Made by a program: the position numbers and the translations under genes | The notes under the pieces: model-generated | The model's database searches: none | What the model saw: the letters and a program-made list of their open reading frames with translations, nothing else | What the model was told of the DNA's origin: nothing | Assembly (NCBI RefSeq): GCF_002943525.1 | Contig: NZ_CP025394.1 | Location: 7,393,001 to 7,457,000, forward strand | Length of the DNA: 64,000 nucleotides | Direction of reading: 5' to 3' | Origin: Kitasatospora sp. MMS16-BH015 | GTDB lineage: Bacteria; Actinomycetota; Actinomycetes; Streptomycetales; Streptomycetaceae | Shown here: positions 35,778 to 44,258 of the stretch, in pieces | Position numbering within the stretch: position 1 is the stretch's first letter | How the letters are laid out: every line of letters starts with the position of its first letter

Positions 35778-37199
35778 TCACCCGGATTTGCCGAGATCCA
35801 CGGGAGTGGCCGCCTGGCGCCGGCGGCCGACCACCCAGGAGGCGACCAGGGCCACGGCGGCGGCCACCAGGGAGAGGGCCATCTGCTCGCGGCCGTCGTG
35901 GTCGGTGCACATGTAGATCATCACGAAGGCGATCAGGCCGATGGTGGCCCAGGTCAGGTAGGGGTAGAGCCACATCCGCACGGTCAGCCGCTCGGGGGTC
36001 TCCCGCTCCAGCACCCGGCGCAGCTTCAGCTGGGAGCAGCAGATCACCAGCCAGACGAAGAGGGCCACCGCGCCGGAGGAGTTGAGCAGGAACTGGAAGA
36101 CGGTGTCCGGCCACTGGTAGTTGAAGAAGACCGCGAGGAAGCCGAAGGCCACCGAGGAGAGGATGGCGATGCGGGGCACGCCGCGATCGGTGACGGTGGC
36201 GAAGGCGCGCGGGGCGTCGCCGCGGCGGCCGAGCGAGAAGGCCATCCGGGAGGCGGTGTACATCCCGGAGTTGAGGCAGGAGAGCACGGCGGTCAGCACG
36301 ATGACGTTCATCAGCTGGGCGGCGCCGGGGATGCCGACGTGGTCGAGCACGGCCACGTACGGGCTGGCCTTGACCTCGGCGGAGTCCCAGGGCAGCAGGG
36401 TGACCACCAGCAGGATCGAGCCCAGGTAGAAGATGCCGATCCGCCAGATCACGCTGTTGGTGGCCTTGGTGACGGCCCGCTCGGGGTCGGCGGATTCGCC
36501 GGCGGCCAGGGTGACGATCTCGCTGCCCATGAAGGCGAAGACCACGGTCAGCATGCCGGTGAAGACGGCGCCCACCCCGTGCGGCAGGAAGCCGCCGTGG
36601 CCGGTGAGGTTGGTGGCGCCGACGGCGTGGGTGCCGGGCAGCAGGCCGAAGACGGCCAGCGCGCCGATCACCAGGAAGGCGGCGATGGCGACCACCTTGA
36701 TGCCGGCGAACCAGAACTCGAACTCGCCGTAGGAGGCGACCGAGAAGAGGTTGGTGGCGGTCAGCACGGCCATCACCAGCAGGGCGAAGGCCCACTGCGG
36801 CACGCCGGGCAGCCAGCCGTGCAGGATCTTGGCCCCGGCGGTGGCCTCGACGGCGAGCACCACGACCCAGAAGAACCAGTACAGCCAGCCGATGGTGAAG
36901 CCGGCCCAGCGGCCGAAGGCGCGGTCGGCGTAGGCGGAGAAGGAGCCGGACTGCGGGTCGGCCGCGGCCATCTCGCCGAGCATCCGCATCACCATGACGA
37001 CCAGCACCCCGGCCAGCAGGTAGGAGAGCAGGATGCCCGGACCGGTGGAGGCGATGCCCGCGCCGGAGCCGACGAACAGGCCGGCGCCGATCACGCCGCC
37101 GATGGCGATCATCGAGAGGTGGCGGTTCTTCAGCCCGGCCTGGAGCTGGGCACCCTCGGCCGGAGGTGCACTGGTGGGGGGTTCGGTCTTCATGCTCAT
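35778..37199 (-). CDS. Amino acid permease (APC family, GabP/AAT-like)
   Basis: 473 residues, 12 predicted helices. The start region LKNRHLSMIAIGGVIGAGLFVGSGAGIASTGPGILLSYLLAG is the amino-acid permease signature (helix 1), with MVMRMLGEMAAADPQSGSFSAYADRAFGRWAGF next. It resembles GABA/proline-type permeases. No good ribosome site is seen before the ATG pair at 37199/37193. The leader carries an inverted GGTAACCC/GGGTTACC pair (37208-37215 and 37267-37274). Confidence 0.85.
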   Translation of the reverse strand: MSMKTEPPTSAPPAEGAQLQAGLKNRHLSMIAIGGVIGAGLFVGSGAGIASTGPGILLSYLLAGVLVVMVMRMLGEMAAADPQSGSFSAYADRAFGRWAGFTIGWLYWFFWVVVLAVEATAGAKILHGWLPGVPQWAFALLVMAVLTATNLFSVASYGEFEFWFAGIKVVAIAAFLVIGALAVFGLLPGTHAVGATNLTGHGGFLPHGVGAVFTGMLTVVFAFMGSEIVTLAAGESADPERAVTKATNSVIWRIGIFYLGSILLVVTLLPWDSAEVKASPYVAVLDHVGIPGAAQLMNVIVLTAVLSCLNSGMYTASRMAFSLGRRGDAPRAFATVTDRGVPRIAILSSVAFGFLAVFFNYQWPDTVFQFLLNSSGAVALFVWLVICCSQLKLRRVLERETPERLTVRMWLYPYLTWATIGLIAFVMIYMCTDHDGREQMALSLVAAAVALVASWVVGRRRQAATPVDLGKSG

Positions 37200-37296
37200 G
37201 CGGAGCAGGTAACCCGGATTGCCACCGATATGTAACCCCATGGCCGATTTCAAGAGCTTCTTTTGAGGGTTACCCGTCAGTATGGACACAGAGTGA

Positions 37297-37329
37297 CAGC
37301 CCCGGACTCTCGCCGTGAGTCCGGGGCTG
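37297..37329 (-). terminator. Terminator downstream of the 8-oxoguanine deaminase-like gene
   Basis: 13-bp perfect arms (37297-37309 with 37317-37329), 7-base loop, within 80 bases of the gene's stop on the minus strand. Confidence 0.75.
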
Positions 37330-37331
37330 CC

Positions 37332-37358
37332 CTCCGCCCCCGGTGAGCGGGGGCGGAG
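37332..37358 (-). terminator. Second terminator hairpin in tandem
   Basis: 11-bp arms (37332-37342 with 37348-37358), 5-base loop, directly beside the first hairpin. The double terminator isolates the purine block from the permease gene. Confidence 0.7.
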
Positions 37359-37404
37359 TCCGGGTGGCGCGTCGTCCCTGACGCGGCCCGGAGTCTTCGG
37401 CCGG

Positions 37405-38787
37405 TCACCCGCGGGCGGCGAGCTCCTTGGCGGCCTTGGCGCAGGCCTGGGCGATCCGGTCCTCGTTGACGGTGGTCAGCTGGCCCTTCTCGACCACCGG
37501 GTTGCCGTTGACCAGCAGCAGGGCCAGCGGCGGGAGGGCGCCGAGGGTGAGGGCGGCCACCGGGTCGGCGATCGAGGAGTGCATGATGCCGTCGATCTTC
37601 CAGAGCGCCAGGTCGGCGAGCTTGCCCACCTCGATCGAGCCGATCTCGTTCTGCCGGCCGAGCACCCGGGCGCCGCCCATGGTGCCCAGGCGCAGCGAGG
37701 AGCGGGCGGTCAGCGCGTCCGGGCGGCCGTGCAGGCGGTTGATCAGCAGCGCGTTGCGCAGCTCGGTGCCCAGCTCGCCGCTCTCGTTGGAGGCGGTGCC
37801 GTCCACGCCGAGGCCCACCGGTACGCCGGCCTTGAGCATGTCCGGCACGCGGGCGATGCCGGCCGCCAGACGGGCGTTGGAGGAGGGGCAGTGGGCGACA
37901 CCGGTGCCGGTCTCGGCGAACTTGGCGATGTCGGAGTCGTTCATGTGGACGCAGTGCGCCATCCAGACATCCTCGCCCAGCCAGCCGGTGGACTCGAAGT
38001 AGTCGGTCGGGCCCATGCCGAAGAGCTCCTTGCAGAACTGCTCCTCCTCGGCCGTCTCCGAGCCGTGGGTGTGCAGCCGGACGCCCTTGCGGCGGGCGAG
38101 GAGGGCGGCCTCGCGCATCAGCTCGGTGGAGACCGAGAAGGGCGAGCAGGGGGCGATGGCGATCTGCAGCATCGAGTCGAAGGAGGAGTCGTGGTACCGG
38201 TCCACGGCCGCCTCGGAGGCGATCAGGATGTCCTCGGTCTTCTCCACCGCGTGGTCCGGCGGCAGGCCGCCGTCCTTCTTGCTGCGGTCCATCGAGCCGC
38301 GCAGCGCGGTGAAGCGCATGCCGAGCTCCTGGACGGCCTCGATCTCGGCGCCGAGGATGTCGCCGCCGTCCTTGGGGAAGACGTAGTGGTGGTCGCTCGC
38401 GGTGGTACAGCCGGACTTGAGCAGCGCGGCGGTGGAGCCCTGGGCGGCGGCGTGCACCAGCTTGTCGTCGATCCGGGCCCAGGTCGGGTAGAGCGCGACC
38501 AGCCAGTCGAAGAGGATGTTGTCCTGGGCCAGCCCACGGGTGATCCACTGGTAGAAGTGGTGGTGGGTGTTGACCAGGCCGGGGGTCACCAGGTGGCCCT
38601 CGCCGTTGATCCGGCGCACCACGTTGTCCAGCCACTGCGGGGCCGGGCCGTTGCCGACCGACTCGATCTTGTTGCCGAGCACGACCACGTGGCCGCGGGC
38701 GTACTCGGTGTCGTTCGCGTCGACCGTCGCGATGGCGACGTTCTCGATCACGATCCGCTGGTCGGCGGGCGGGGGCTGGACTGCCAT
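37405..38787 (-). CDS. 8-oxoguanine deaminase-like amidohydrolase
   Basis: 460-residue metal-dependent hydrolase of the TrzN/AtzB/8-oxoguanine deaminase branch. Metal ligands are in VNTHHHFYQ (H-x-H), RLHTHGSETAEEE, WMAHCVHM and LGVDGTASN; the length is typical. 8-oxoguanine deaminase makes urate, which would feed the adjacent uricase. AGGAGT lies before the ATG. Guanine deaminase activity cannot be excluded from sequence alone. Confidence 0.82.
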   Translation of the reverse strand: MAVQPPPADQRIVIENVAIATVDANDTEYARGHVVVLGNKIESVGNGPAPQWLDNVVRRINGEGHLVTPGLVNTHHHFYQWITRGLAQDNILFDWLVALYPTWARIDDKLVHAAAQGSTAALLKSGCTTASDHHYVFPKDGGDILGAEIEAVQELGMRFTALRGSMDRSKKDGGLPPDHAVEKTEDILIASEAAVDRYHDSSFDSMLQIAIAPCSPFSVSTELMREAALLARRKGVRLHTHGSETAEEEQFCKELFGMGPTDYFESTGWLGEDVWMAHCVHMNDSDIAKFAETGTGVAHCPSSNARLAAGIARVPDMLKAGVPVGLGVDGTASNESGELGTELRNALLINRLHGRPDALTARSSLRLGTMGGARVLGRQNEIGSIEVGKLADLALWKIDGIMHSSIADPVAALTLGALPPLALLLVNGNPVVEKGQLTTVNEDRIAQACAKAAKELAARG

Positions 38788-38865
38788 GGTGTGACTCCTA
38801 TGGGGGAGAGAGGTGTCGCGCGCAGCGCGTCGTACAAGGGTGGCGGCGGGCGACGGGTGGGCCGC

Positions 38866-38899
38866 CAGGGAGCGCGCATTGAGCGGAGCGCGCTCCCTG
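38866..38899 (-). terminator. Hairpin after the NCS2 permease gene
   Basis: 12-bp perfect arms (38866-38877 with 38888-38899), 10-base loop, between the permease stop and the deaminase start on the minus strand. It may attenuate read-through into the deaminase gene. Confidence 0.6.
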
Positions 38900-38907
38900 A
38901 CAACCGG

Positions 38908-40302
38908 TCAGGACGGTGTCGCCGTTGGCACCGTCGAGCTCGGTGCCGTTCCGGTTGGGGACCGGCGGGCGGCACCGACGTGGTGGAACAGCAGGTTGAG
39001 CAGGACCGCCGTCACGCAGCCGGCCGAGATCCCCGAGTGCATCAGGGTCCGGACGGTCTCCGGGAAGGCGTTGTAGAAGTCGGGGGCGGCGATCGGGATG
39101 ATGCCGACCCCGAGCGAGACGGAGACCAGGATGGTGTTGCCGCCGGACTCCATCCCGGCCTCGGCGAGGGTGCGAATGCCGCTGGCCGCGACCGTGCCGA
39201 AGAGCACGATCCCGGCCCCGCCCAGGACGGGCTGCGGCACCAGCGAGACCAGCGACCCGAGCACCGGGAAGAGGCCCAGCAGGATCAGGATGCCGCCACC
39301 GGCCGCCACCACGTACCTGCTGCGGATGCGTGTCAGCGCCACCAGCCCGATGTTCTGGGCGAAGGCACTGCAGGCGAAGCCGTTGAAGACCGGGCTGAGC
39401 GCGGTGGCCAGCCCGTCGGCCCGCAGACCCGCCGTCAGCACCCGCTCGTCCGCCTCGCGTTCGACGATCCGGCCGAGCGCCAGCATGTCGGCGGTGGACT
39501 CGGTCATCGAGACCACCATGACGATGCAGAAGGAGGCGATCGCACCGGCGTCGAACATCGGGGCGCCGAAGTGGAACGGGGACGGGAGCGCGAACACCTC
39601 CGCGTCCCGCACCGCCCCGAAGTCGGCCAGGCCGAGCGGGAAGGCGAGCAGGGTGCCCAGGGCCAGGCCGACCAGCAGCGCGAGCTGCTGCCAGAAGCCG
39701 CGGAGCAGCCTGTTGCAGAGCACCACCGCGACCAGGGTGAACGCGGCGAGGCCGACGGCCCGGACGGAGCCGAAGCCCGGAGCGGTGGGTGCGCCACCAC
39801 GGGCCCAGTTGACCGCGACCGGCAGCAGGGACACCCCGATGAGGGTGATCACGGTGCCCTGCACGACGGGCGGGAAGAACCGGATGAGCCTGGAGAAGTA
39901 CGGTGCCGCGAGGAGACACAGGACCCCCGCGACGATCACGGCGCCGAAGATCACCGGGAGGGCGGTCTTCGGTCCGTGCTCCTTGGCGATGGCGAGCATC
40001 GGGGCGACCCCGGCGAACGACACGCCGTTGACGAAGGGGAGCTTGGCGCCTATCCGCCAGAGCCCCAGCGTCTGGAGCAGGGTGGCCAGGCCCGCGGTGA
40101 ACAGGCTGGCCGAGATGAGCAGGGCGAGTTCGGTGGGGGAGAGCCCCACGCCGGCGCCGACGATGAGCGGGGGAGCGACGACTCCCGCGTACATCGCGGC
40201 GACGTGCTGCAGACCGGTGCTGACGAGCTTCACCGGGGGCAGCAACTCGTCCACGGGATGGATGGAACCGCCGTCAGGCTTACGGGTAGAGCGCAGTGCC
40301 AT
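38908..40302 (-). CDS. NCS2-family nucleobase/urate:cation symporter
   Basis: 464 residues, about 12-14 helices. The NCS2 signature is present: GTVITLIGVSLLPVAVNW, MTESTADMLALGRIVE (the key Glu) and QNIGLVALTRIRSRYV (the family's Q/E-N-x-G-x4-T-R-x2-S-R). It resembles the xanthine/urate permeases. Encoded between uricase and the 8-oxoguanine deaminase-like gene, so uptake of urate or xanthine is likely. GAGGAG precedes the ATG. Confidence 0.9.
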   Translation of the reverse strand: MALRSTRKPDGGSIHPVDELLPPVKLVSTGLQHVAAMYAGVVAPPLIVGAGVGLSPTELALLISASLFTAGLATLLQTLGLWRIGAKLPFVNGVSFAGVAPMLAIAKEHGPKTALPVIFGAVIVAGVLCLLAAPYFSRLIRFFPPVVQGTVITLIGVSLLPVAVNWARGGAPTAPGFGSVRAVGLAAFTLVAVVLCNRLLRGFWQQLALLVGLALGTLLAFPLGLADFGAVRDAEVFALPSPFHFGAPMFDAGAIASFCIVMVVSMTESTADMLALGRIVEREADERVLTAGLRADGLATALSPVFNGFACSAFAQNIGLVALTRIRSRYVVAAGGGILILLGLFPVLGSLVSLVPQPVLGGAGIVLFGTVAASGIRTLAEAGMESGGNTILVSVSLGVGIIPIAAPDFYNAFPETVRTLMHSGISAGCVTAVLLNLLFHHVGAARRSPTGTAPSSTVPTATPS

Positions 40303-40489
40303 GTCGAGCTCCTCTTGTGCTCGTGGCTCCGGCGCGCCCGTGGCGCTGGAGATCCCGGGGGCGGGGACGGCGGTGCAGAGGTCCCCCGGGGGGTTCCTCC
40401 AGCTCCCCGGGCCGGCCGTGCCGTGAGCACGATCTCCGGAAGGTGGGGGATGGAGAAACGGGTGGAGCGGGTGCGGCCGTGGGCAGGGG

Positions 40490-41410
40490 TCAGGCGACCG
40501 GGATGACCGGGGTGACGCCCTCGCGGTGCACGGTGCCCTCGATCAGGCCGTACATGCGGTCCGCCGCGTAGTACACCTCGTTGTCGTTCTCCAGCCCGAA
40601 GGGGGAGAGGTCGACGAGGAAGTGGTGCTTGTTCGGGAGCTCCAGGCGGACCTCGTCCACCTCGGCCCGGTTGTTCAGCACCCGGGTGCCCATCGCGTGC
40701 AGGGTCTGCTGCAGCGAGTAGGAGTAGGTCTCGGCGAAGGCCTCCAGGAGGTGGCGCTTCACGTGCTGGTAGGAGCGGTTCCAGTTCGGCTGGGCCTCGC
40801 CGTCACGGCCGCTGAAGCCGTACTTCCAACGGGCCGTCACCTGGGTGGCCAGGATCCGGTCGTACGCCTCCTGGAGGGTGGTGTACTTGTCCTTGATGTA
40901 GCCCCAGAACTCCGAGTTGGTGGAGTTCATCACGACCAGGTCCTTCAGGCCCGAGACGACCTGCACGTTCGTGCCGTCGTAGACGATCTCGCTGGTGCGG
41001 GTCTCCTGGCCGGTGCGGACGAAGGAGTGGCCGACCTCCTCCGAGCCGATGAAGCGCGCGCTGCTGTCGGGCGTGCGGATCCGGTCCCAGGAGTACTCCT
41101 CGATCCGGATCCGGGCGCTGTGCACCACGCCGCGCTCGGTGTCGTCCACGAAGTGGCGGGCCAGCAGGATGCCGAAGGCCTCCGCCGACTCGATGCCGTA
41201 CTCCTTGGCGAAGGCGTACACGGTGTTCTTGGTGGTGTCGGTGGGCAGGCAGTTGGCGTTCGACCCGGTGAGGTGCACGTCCTCGAACTCGCCCTGGAGC
41301 GAGACCGAGACGTTGAGGTCTTTGATCTCGTGGCGGGTCGAGTCGCGGTAGACGCGGACGATGCGGTTCTCCGCCTTGCCGTACTGGTTCTGACCGAGCA
41401 CGTGGGCCAT
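40490..41410 (-). CDS. Uricase (factor-independent urate hydroxylase)
   Basis: 306-residue T-fold uricase. The N-terminal YGKAENRIVRVYRD (with the conserved Lys), VSLQGEFEDVHLTGSNANCLPTDTTKNTVYAFAKEYG (T-K active-site region), and the C-terminal NKHHFLVDLSPFGLENDNEVYYAADRMYGLIEGTV are diagnostic. It oxidises urate to 5-hydroxyisourate and H2O2. AGGAG precedes the ATG; it lies 28 bases after hydroxyisourate hydrolase, in one operon with it and OHCU decarboxylase. Catalase in the same block detoxifies the peroxide. Confidence 0.95.
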   Translation of the reverse strand: MAHVLGQNQYGKAENRIVRVYRDSTRHEIKDLNVSVSLQGEFEDVHLTGSNANCLPTDTTKNTVYAFAKEYGIESAEAFGILLARHFVDDTERGVVHSARIRIEEYSWDRIRTPDSSARFIGSEEVGHSFVRTGQETRTSEIVYDGTNVQVVSGLKDLVVMNSTNSEFWGYIKDKYTTLQEAYDRILATQVTARWKYGFSGRDGEAQPNWNRSYQHVKRHLLEAFAETYSYSLQQTLHAMGTRVLNNRAEVDEVRLELPNKHHFLVDLSPFGLENDNEVYYAADRMYGLIEGTVHREGVTPVIPVA

Positions 41411-41438
41411 GGCTGGCTCCTAAAGCTGTCGAGCGGTC

Positions 41439-41774
41439 TTAGCTTCCGCGGTAGACCGAGTAGCCGAACGGGTTGAGCAGCAACGGCACGTGGTAGTGGT
41501 GCTGCGCGGGCGCGACCGTGAAGACGATCGAGACCTCGGGGAAGAACGGCGCCTCTTCGGACTTGCGCGCGTAGTAGGCCGCGGTGTCGAAGAGGAGCCG
41601 GACGACCGAGCCCGCCTCCACGGCCGGCAGGTCCTTGGCCCGGCCGTCGGAGTCCGTGGCGGAGGTGCCGAGCACCTGCCAGCCACCCTCGGTGTGCAGT
41701 CCGAGCTCGACCGGCACACCCTCGGCCGGGCGGCCGAGGCTGGTGTCGAGCACGTGCGTGGAGATGCCAGTCAT
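41439..41774 (-). CDS. 5-hydroxyisourate hydrolase (HIUase)
   Basis: 111-residue transthyretin-related protein: ISTHVLDTSLGRPAEGVPVEL at the start and the C-terminal YRGS tetrapeptide, plus HHYHVPLLLNPFGYSVY. It converts 5-hydroxyisourate to OHCU. It lies 48 bases after OHCU decarboxylase and before uricase, forming a complete three-step urate-to-S-allantoin operon. Confidence 0.95.
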   Translation of the reverse strand: MTGISTHVLDTSLGRPAEGVPVELGLHTEGGWQVLGTSATDSDGRAKDLPAVEAGSVVRLLFDTAAYYARKSEEAPFFPEVSIVFTVAPAQHHYHVPLLLNPFGYSVYRGS

Positions 41775-41822
41775 GGGTGAAGTGACCTTACTGATGGCAG
41801 GGGTGACGCTTGCTCAGGGAGC

Positions 41823-42341
41823 TCAGCCCTCGTCGAGCAGGCGGTTGATGCGGATGTCGTTGATCTTGCGCAGCTCGCCCCGGACGATCTCCGCCTCGGT
41901 GGCGGCGTCGTTCGGGTACCGCTCCTGGAGCGAGGCGAGCATGGTGCCGGCCGTGCGGCCGGTGGCGCAGATCAGGAAGACGTGGCCGAACTTCGCCTCG
42001 TAGGCGGCGTTCGCCTCGGCCAGGTCGGCCAGGAGAGCGGAGCTCACTCCCTGGATGCCGGCCTGTTCGCGCTCGGAGGTGGCGTCGCCCGCCTTGGGCG
42101 TGCCGATCCGGGCGTGCCCGGCCATGGCGTCGGCCAGGTCGGCGGTGGAGAGCGAGGCCATCGCGGCCTCGTTCGCCGCGAGCAGTGCCGCCCGGTCGGC
42201 CCAGGGTCGGGCACCGGCGACGGCCGTCGCCCAGCTGGGGCTGGAGCAGATCTCCAGCAGGGTCTCCGTCAGGTCGGCGGCGGGAGCCGCCGCCAGGGCC
42301 TCGAGGGCCGCCTGGGGAGACGAATGGGGGTGGTTGGCCAC
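41823..42341 (-). CDS. uraD: OHCU decarboxylase
   Basis: 172 residues. The GTG at 42341 has a perfect AGGAGGT site and is preferred over the longer ORF. Active-site region GHARIGTPK (catalytic His) and FGHVFLICATGRTAGTMLASLQERYPNDAATEAEIVRGELRKI are typical. It makes S-allantoin from OHCU. First gene of the urate operon; its promoter carries the AllR-type palindrome. Confidence 0.92.
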   Translation of the reverse strand: MANHPHSSPQAALEALAAAPAADLTETLLEICSSPSWATAVAGARPWADRAALLAANEAAMASLSTADLADAMAGHARIGTPKAGDATSEREQAGIQGVSSALLADLAEANAAYEAKFGHVFLICATGRTAGTMLASLQERYPNDAATEAEIVRGELRKINDIRINRLLDEG

Positions 42342-42375
42342 GGGTGGACCTCCTGAAGAGTGGTGCCACCCGCAA

Positions 42376-42404
42376 AAGCTAGATCGACCACCCCCGGCCG
42401 TCAA
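42376..42404 (-). promoter_or_regulatory. uraD operon promoter (TTGACG-N17-TAGCTT)
   Basis: Read on the minus strand: -35 TTGACG at 42404-42399, 17-base spacer, -10 TAGCTT at 42381-42376. The -35 box overlaps the AllR-type palindrome as at aceB. Confidence 0.65.
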
Positions 42405-42415
42405 CAGTTTGTTGA
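42401..42415. promoter_or_regulatory. Candidate AllR box at uraD (TCAAC-N5-GTTGA)
   Basis: Perfect 5-bp arms with the same spacing as at aceB; read on the minus strand it is TCAACAAACTGTTGA, differing from the aceB site at one base. Confidence 0.75.
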
Positions 42416-42534
42416 ACGGTTGGTTGTTACGTTTTGAGTCAACCCCGCTGACCGGCCGTTTTCGTGTGTGATTCGCCAAATGTGCCCGAAGAGTCCGTCA
42501 GGACAGACTGGGCACCACCGGCGGGGCCGCCCGC

Positions 42535-42915
42535 TCAGCCGGACTTCGACCCGTCCTGGCGGTTCAGATAGTTGTACACCGTGAACCGGCTGACGCCGAG
42601 GGCCGAAGCCACCGTCTCGACTCCGTGTCGGACGGTGAACGCGCCGCGCTCCTCCAGGAGCGCGACCACGCGCTGCTTCTCCCACCGGTCCAGCTCGGTC
42701 AGCGGCCGACCCTCGAACTGCCGGGTCATCTCCGCCAGCAGGCGGTCCAGGGCGCTGCTGAGGTGCGGGAGGCGGACGGCTATCGCCGGGGCGCCCTCCC
42801 ACTCCAGCACCACGTCCTCGGGGCGGGCCTCCGCCACCGGGAGCGGGGTCGCGCCGACCGCGTCGAGCAGCGGCTTCATCGCTGCGGCGAGCGGGTGCTC
42901 CAGGTACTCGCTCAC
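42535..42915 (-). CDS. Small helix-turn-helix regulator (YheO C-terminal-like HTH)
   Basis: 126 residues. The C-terminal half reads EKQRVVALLEERGAFTVRHGVETVASALGVSRFTVYNYLN, matching the HTH_22-type domain of YheO-like regulators; the N-terminal half is unrecognised but could bind a ligand. It overlaps the upstream thiamine-binding-like gene by four bases. Situated between the two purine operons, it may regulate them together with AllR; no target is proven. Confidence 0.7.
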   Translation of the reverse strand: MSEYLEHPLAAAMKPLLDAVGATPLPVAEARPEDVVLEWEGAPAIAVRLPHLSSALDRLLAEMTRQFEGRPLTELDRWEKQRVVALLEERGAFTVRHGVETVASALGVSRFTVYNYLNRQDGSKSG

Positions 42916-43199
42916 TGCTTATCCACTCCTTCGGGCCCGTCCGGGCGCACCTCGTCGGCCTTCTCGTCGAGGACGCTCACCTGGACGGAGATCCGGGTCG
43001 CCCCGGCGGCCAGGGTCTCGTGCAGCAGCTTGGACACCGCCGCCAGGATCTGCTCGGCCTCGCCCTCGGCGCCCGTGCCGAACGGGCCGACGGCGACGGC
43101 CAGGCCGGCCTCGTCGACGACCCGCTGCGCGGCCACCGCGTGCTCGGGGAACGTGTCCAGCTCGAACGGTTCTGTCGTGAACTCCACCATCAATCGCAC
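42912..43199 (-). CDS. Thiamine-binding (MTH1187/YkoF)-like protein
   Basis: 95-residue small alpha/beta protein: MVEFTTEPFEL...GLAVAVGPFGTGAEGEAEQILAAVSKLLHETLAAGATRISVQV resembles the YkoF/MTH1187 superfamily, whose members bind thiamine or other small molecules. GTG start at 43199 (ATG at 43190 possible). Overlaps the HTH gene, so the pair may act as a sensor with its regulator. No riboswitch is seen. Confidence 0.65.
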   Translation of the reverse strand: MRLMVEFTTEPFELDTFPEHAVAAQRVVDEAGLAVAVGPFGTGAEGEAEQILAAVSKLLHETLAAGATRISVQVSVLDEKADEVRPDGPEGVDKQ

Positions 43200-43250
43200 T
43201 CGCTCACTGTAGCGAGAGCTCCCACCAGGGCGTTCCGCGCCGTACTCGTT

Positions 43251-43265
43251 TCAACAGATTGTTGC
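43251..43265. promoter_or_regulatory. Candidate AllR box at hyi (TCAAC-AGATT-GTTGC)
   Basis: Same element with one mismatch in the right arm. It sits between the divergent thiamine-binding-like/HTH pair and hyi, just upstream of a TTGACA -35 (43273-43278). Confidence 0.65.
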
Positions 43266-43276
43266 AGCGGCCTTGA

Positions 43277-43290
43277 CACTCGATCGAGTG
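43277..43290. promoter_or_regulatory. 14-bp perfect palindrome CACTCGATCGAGTG
   Basis: Uninterrupted palindrome overlapping the -35 box of the hyi promoter. It differs from the AllR-type box, so a second regulator may bind here; a possible -10 CAAGCT follows at 43297-43302. Confidence 0.45.
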
Positions 43291-43370
43291 GCGGAGCAAG
43301 CTTCCACCAGACAGAATCTCGCTTCCGGATCGTGGAAGTGGGATCGTCGAAAGAGTGAAAGGTGACGCAC

Positions 43371-44228
43371 GTGAGTGCCGCTTCCCAGCACAGCTACACG
43401 GTCAACCTGTCGATCCTGTTCAGTGAGCTCCCGCTCCTGGAGCGGCCCGCCGCCGCCGCGGCCGCCGGGTTCACCGCCGCCGAGCTGTGGTGGCCCTTCG
43501 GGGAGAACCACACCCCCTCGCAGGCCGAGCTGGACGAGCTCCGCAAGGCCTTCACCGACGCGGGCGTGCAGCTCACCGGGCTCAACTTCCTGGACGACCT
43601 GAGCAAGGGCCAGCGCGGTACGGTCTCCGTGCCCAGCCAGCGCGAGCGCTTCCGCGAGAACATCGCGGTGACGGTCTCGCTCGCCGAGTCCCTCGGCACC
43701 AAGGCGCTCAACGCGCTCTACGGCAACCGGGTGGCCGGGGTCGACCCGGCCGAGCAGGACGAGCTCGCCCTGGAGAACCTGACGCTGGCCGCCCAGGCCG
43801 CGCACTCCATCGGCGCGATCCTGCTGGTCGAGGCGCTGAATCGGCCCGAGTCCCCGGACTACCCGCTGGTCTCGGCCGCCGCCGCCGTCGAGGTGGTGGA
43901 CAGGGTCAACGCCGCCACCGGCCTCGGGAACGCCAAGTTCCTCTGCGACCTCTACCACCTGTCGATGAACGGCGAGGACCTGGCCGCCGTGATCGACACC
44001 TACGCCGACCGCTTCGGCCACGTGCAGATCGCCGACAACCCGGGCCGCAACGAGCCGGGCACCGGCTCGCTCGACTTCGAGGACCTCTTCGCCCGCCTGA
44101 CGGCCGCGGGCTACGGCAAGGCGGGCGGCTCCGCCGCTGGGGGCCGCATCGGCCTGGAGTACCGCCCCGCCGGCGGCGTCAGCGCCGACAGCTTCGAGTG
44201 GCTCCCGCGCGACCTCCGCGCCAACTGA
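43371..44228 (+). CDS. hyi: Hydroxypyruvate isomerase
   Basis: 285-residue TIM-barrel isomerase. YTVNLSILFSELPLLERPAAAAAAGFTAAELWWPF at the start, LVEALNRPES (catalytic Glu region), FLCDLYHLSMNGEDL and GRIGLEYRP (second Glu) match Hyi. It interconverts hydroxypyruvate and tartronate semialdehyde. GTG at 43371 is chosen because AAAGG lies at the right distance; a GTG nine bases earlier is possible. Operon with glxR. Confidence 0.9.
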   Translation: MSAASQHSYTVNLSILFSELPLLERPAAAAAAGFTAAELWWPFGENHTPSQAELDELRKAFTDAGVQLTGLNFLDDLSKGQRGTVSVPSQRERFRENIAVTVSLAESLGTKALNALYGNRVAGVDPAEQDELALENLTLAAQAAHSIGAILLVEALNRPESPDYPLVSAAAAVEVVDRVNAATGLGNAKFLCDLYHLSMNGEDLAAVIDTYADRFGHVQIADNPGRNEPGTGSLDFEDLFARLTAAGYGKAGGSAAGGRIGLEYRPAGGVSADSFEWLPRDLRAN

Positions 44229-44258
44229 TCATTTTTTAGACCCTAAGGACGTAACGCG

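Noticed and set aside
37315-40506. Plus-strand frame of over 1000 residues
   Set aside because: It covers two well-recognised minus-strand genes (8-oxoguanine deaminase-like and NCS2 permease) and its translation is compositional noise.
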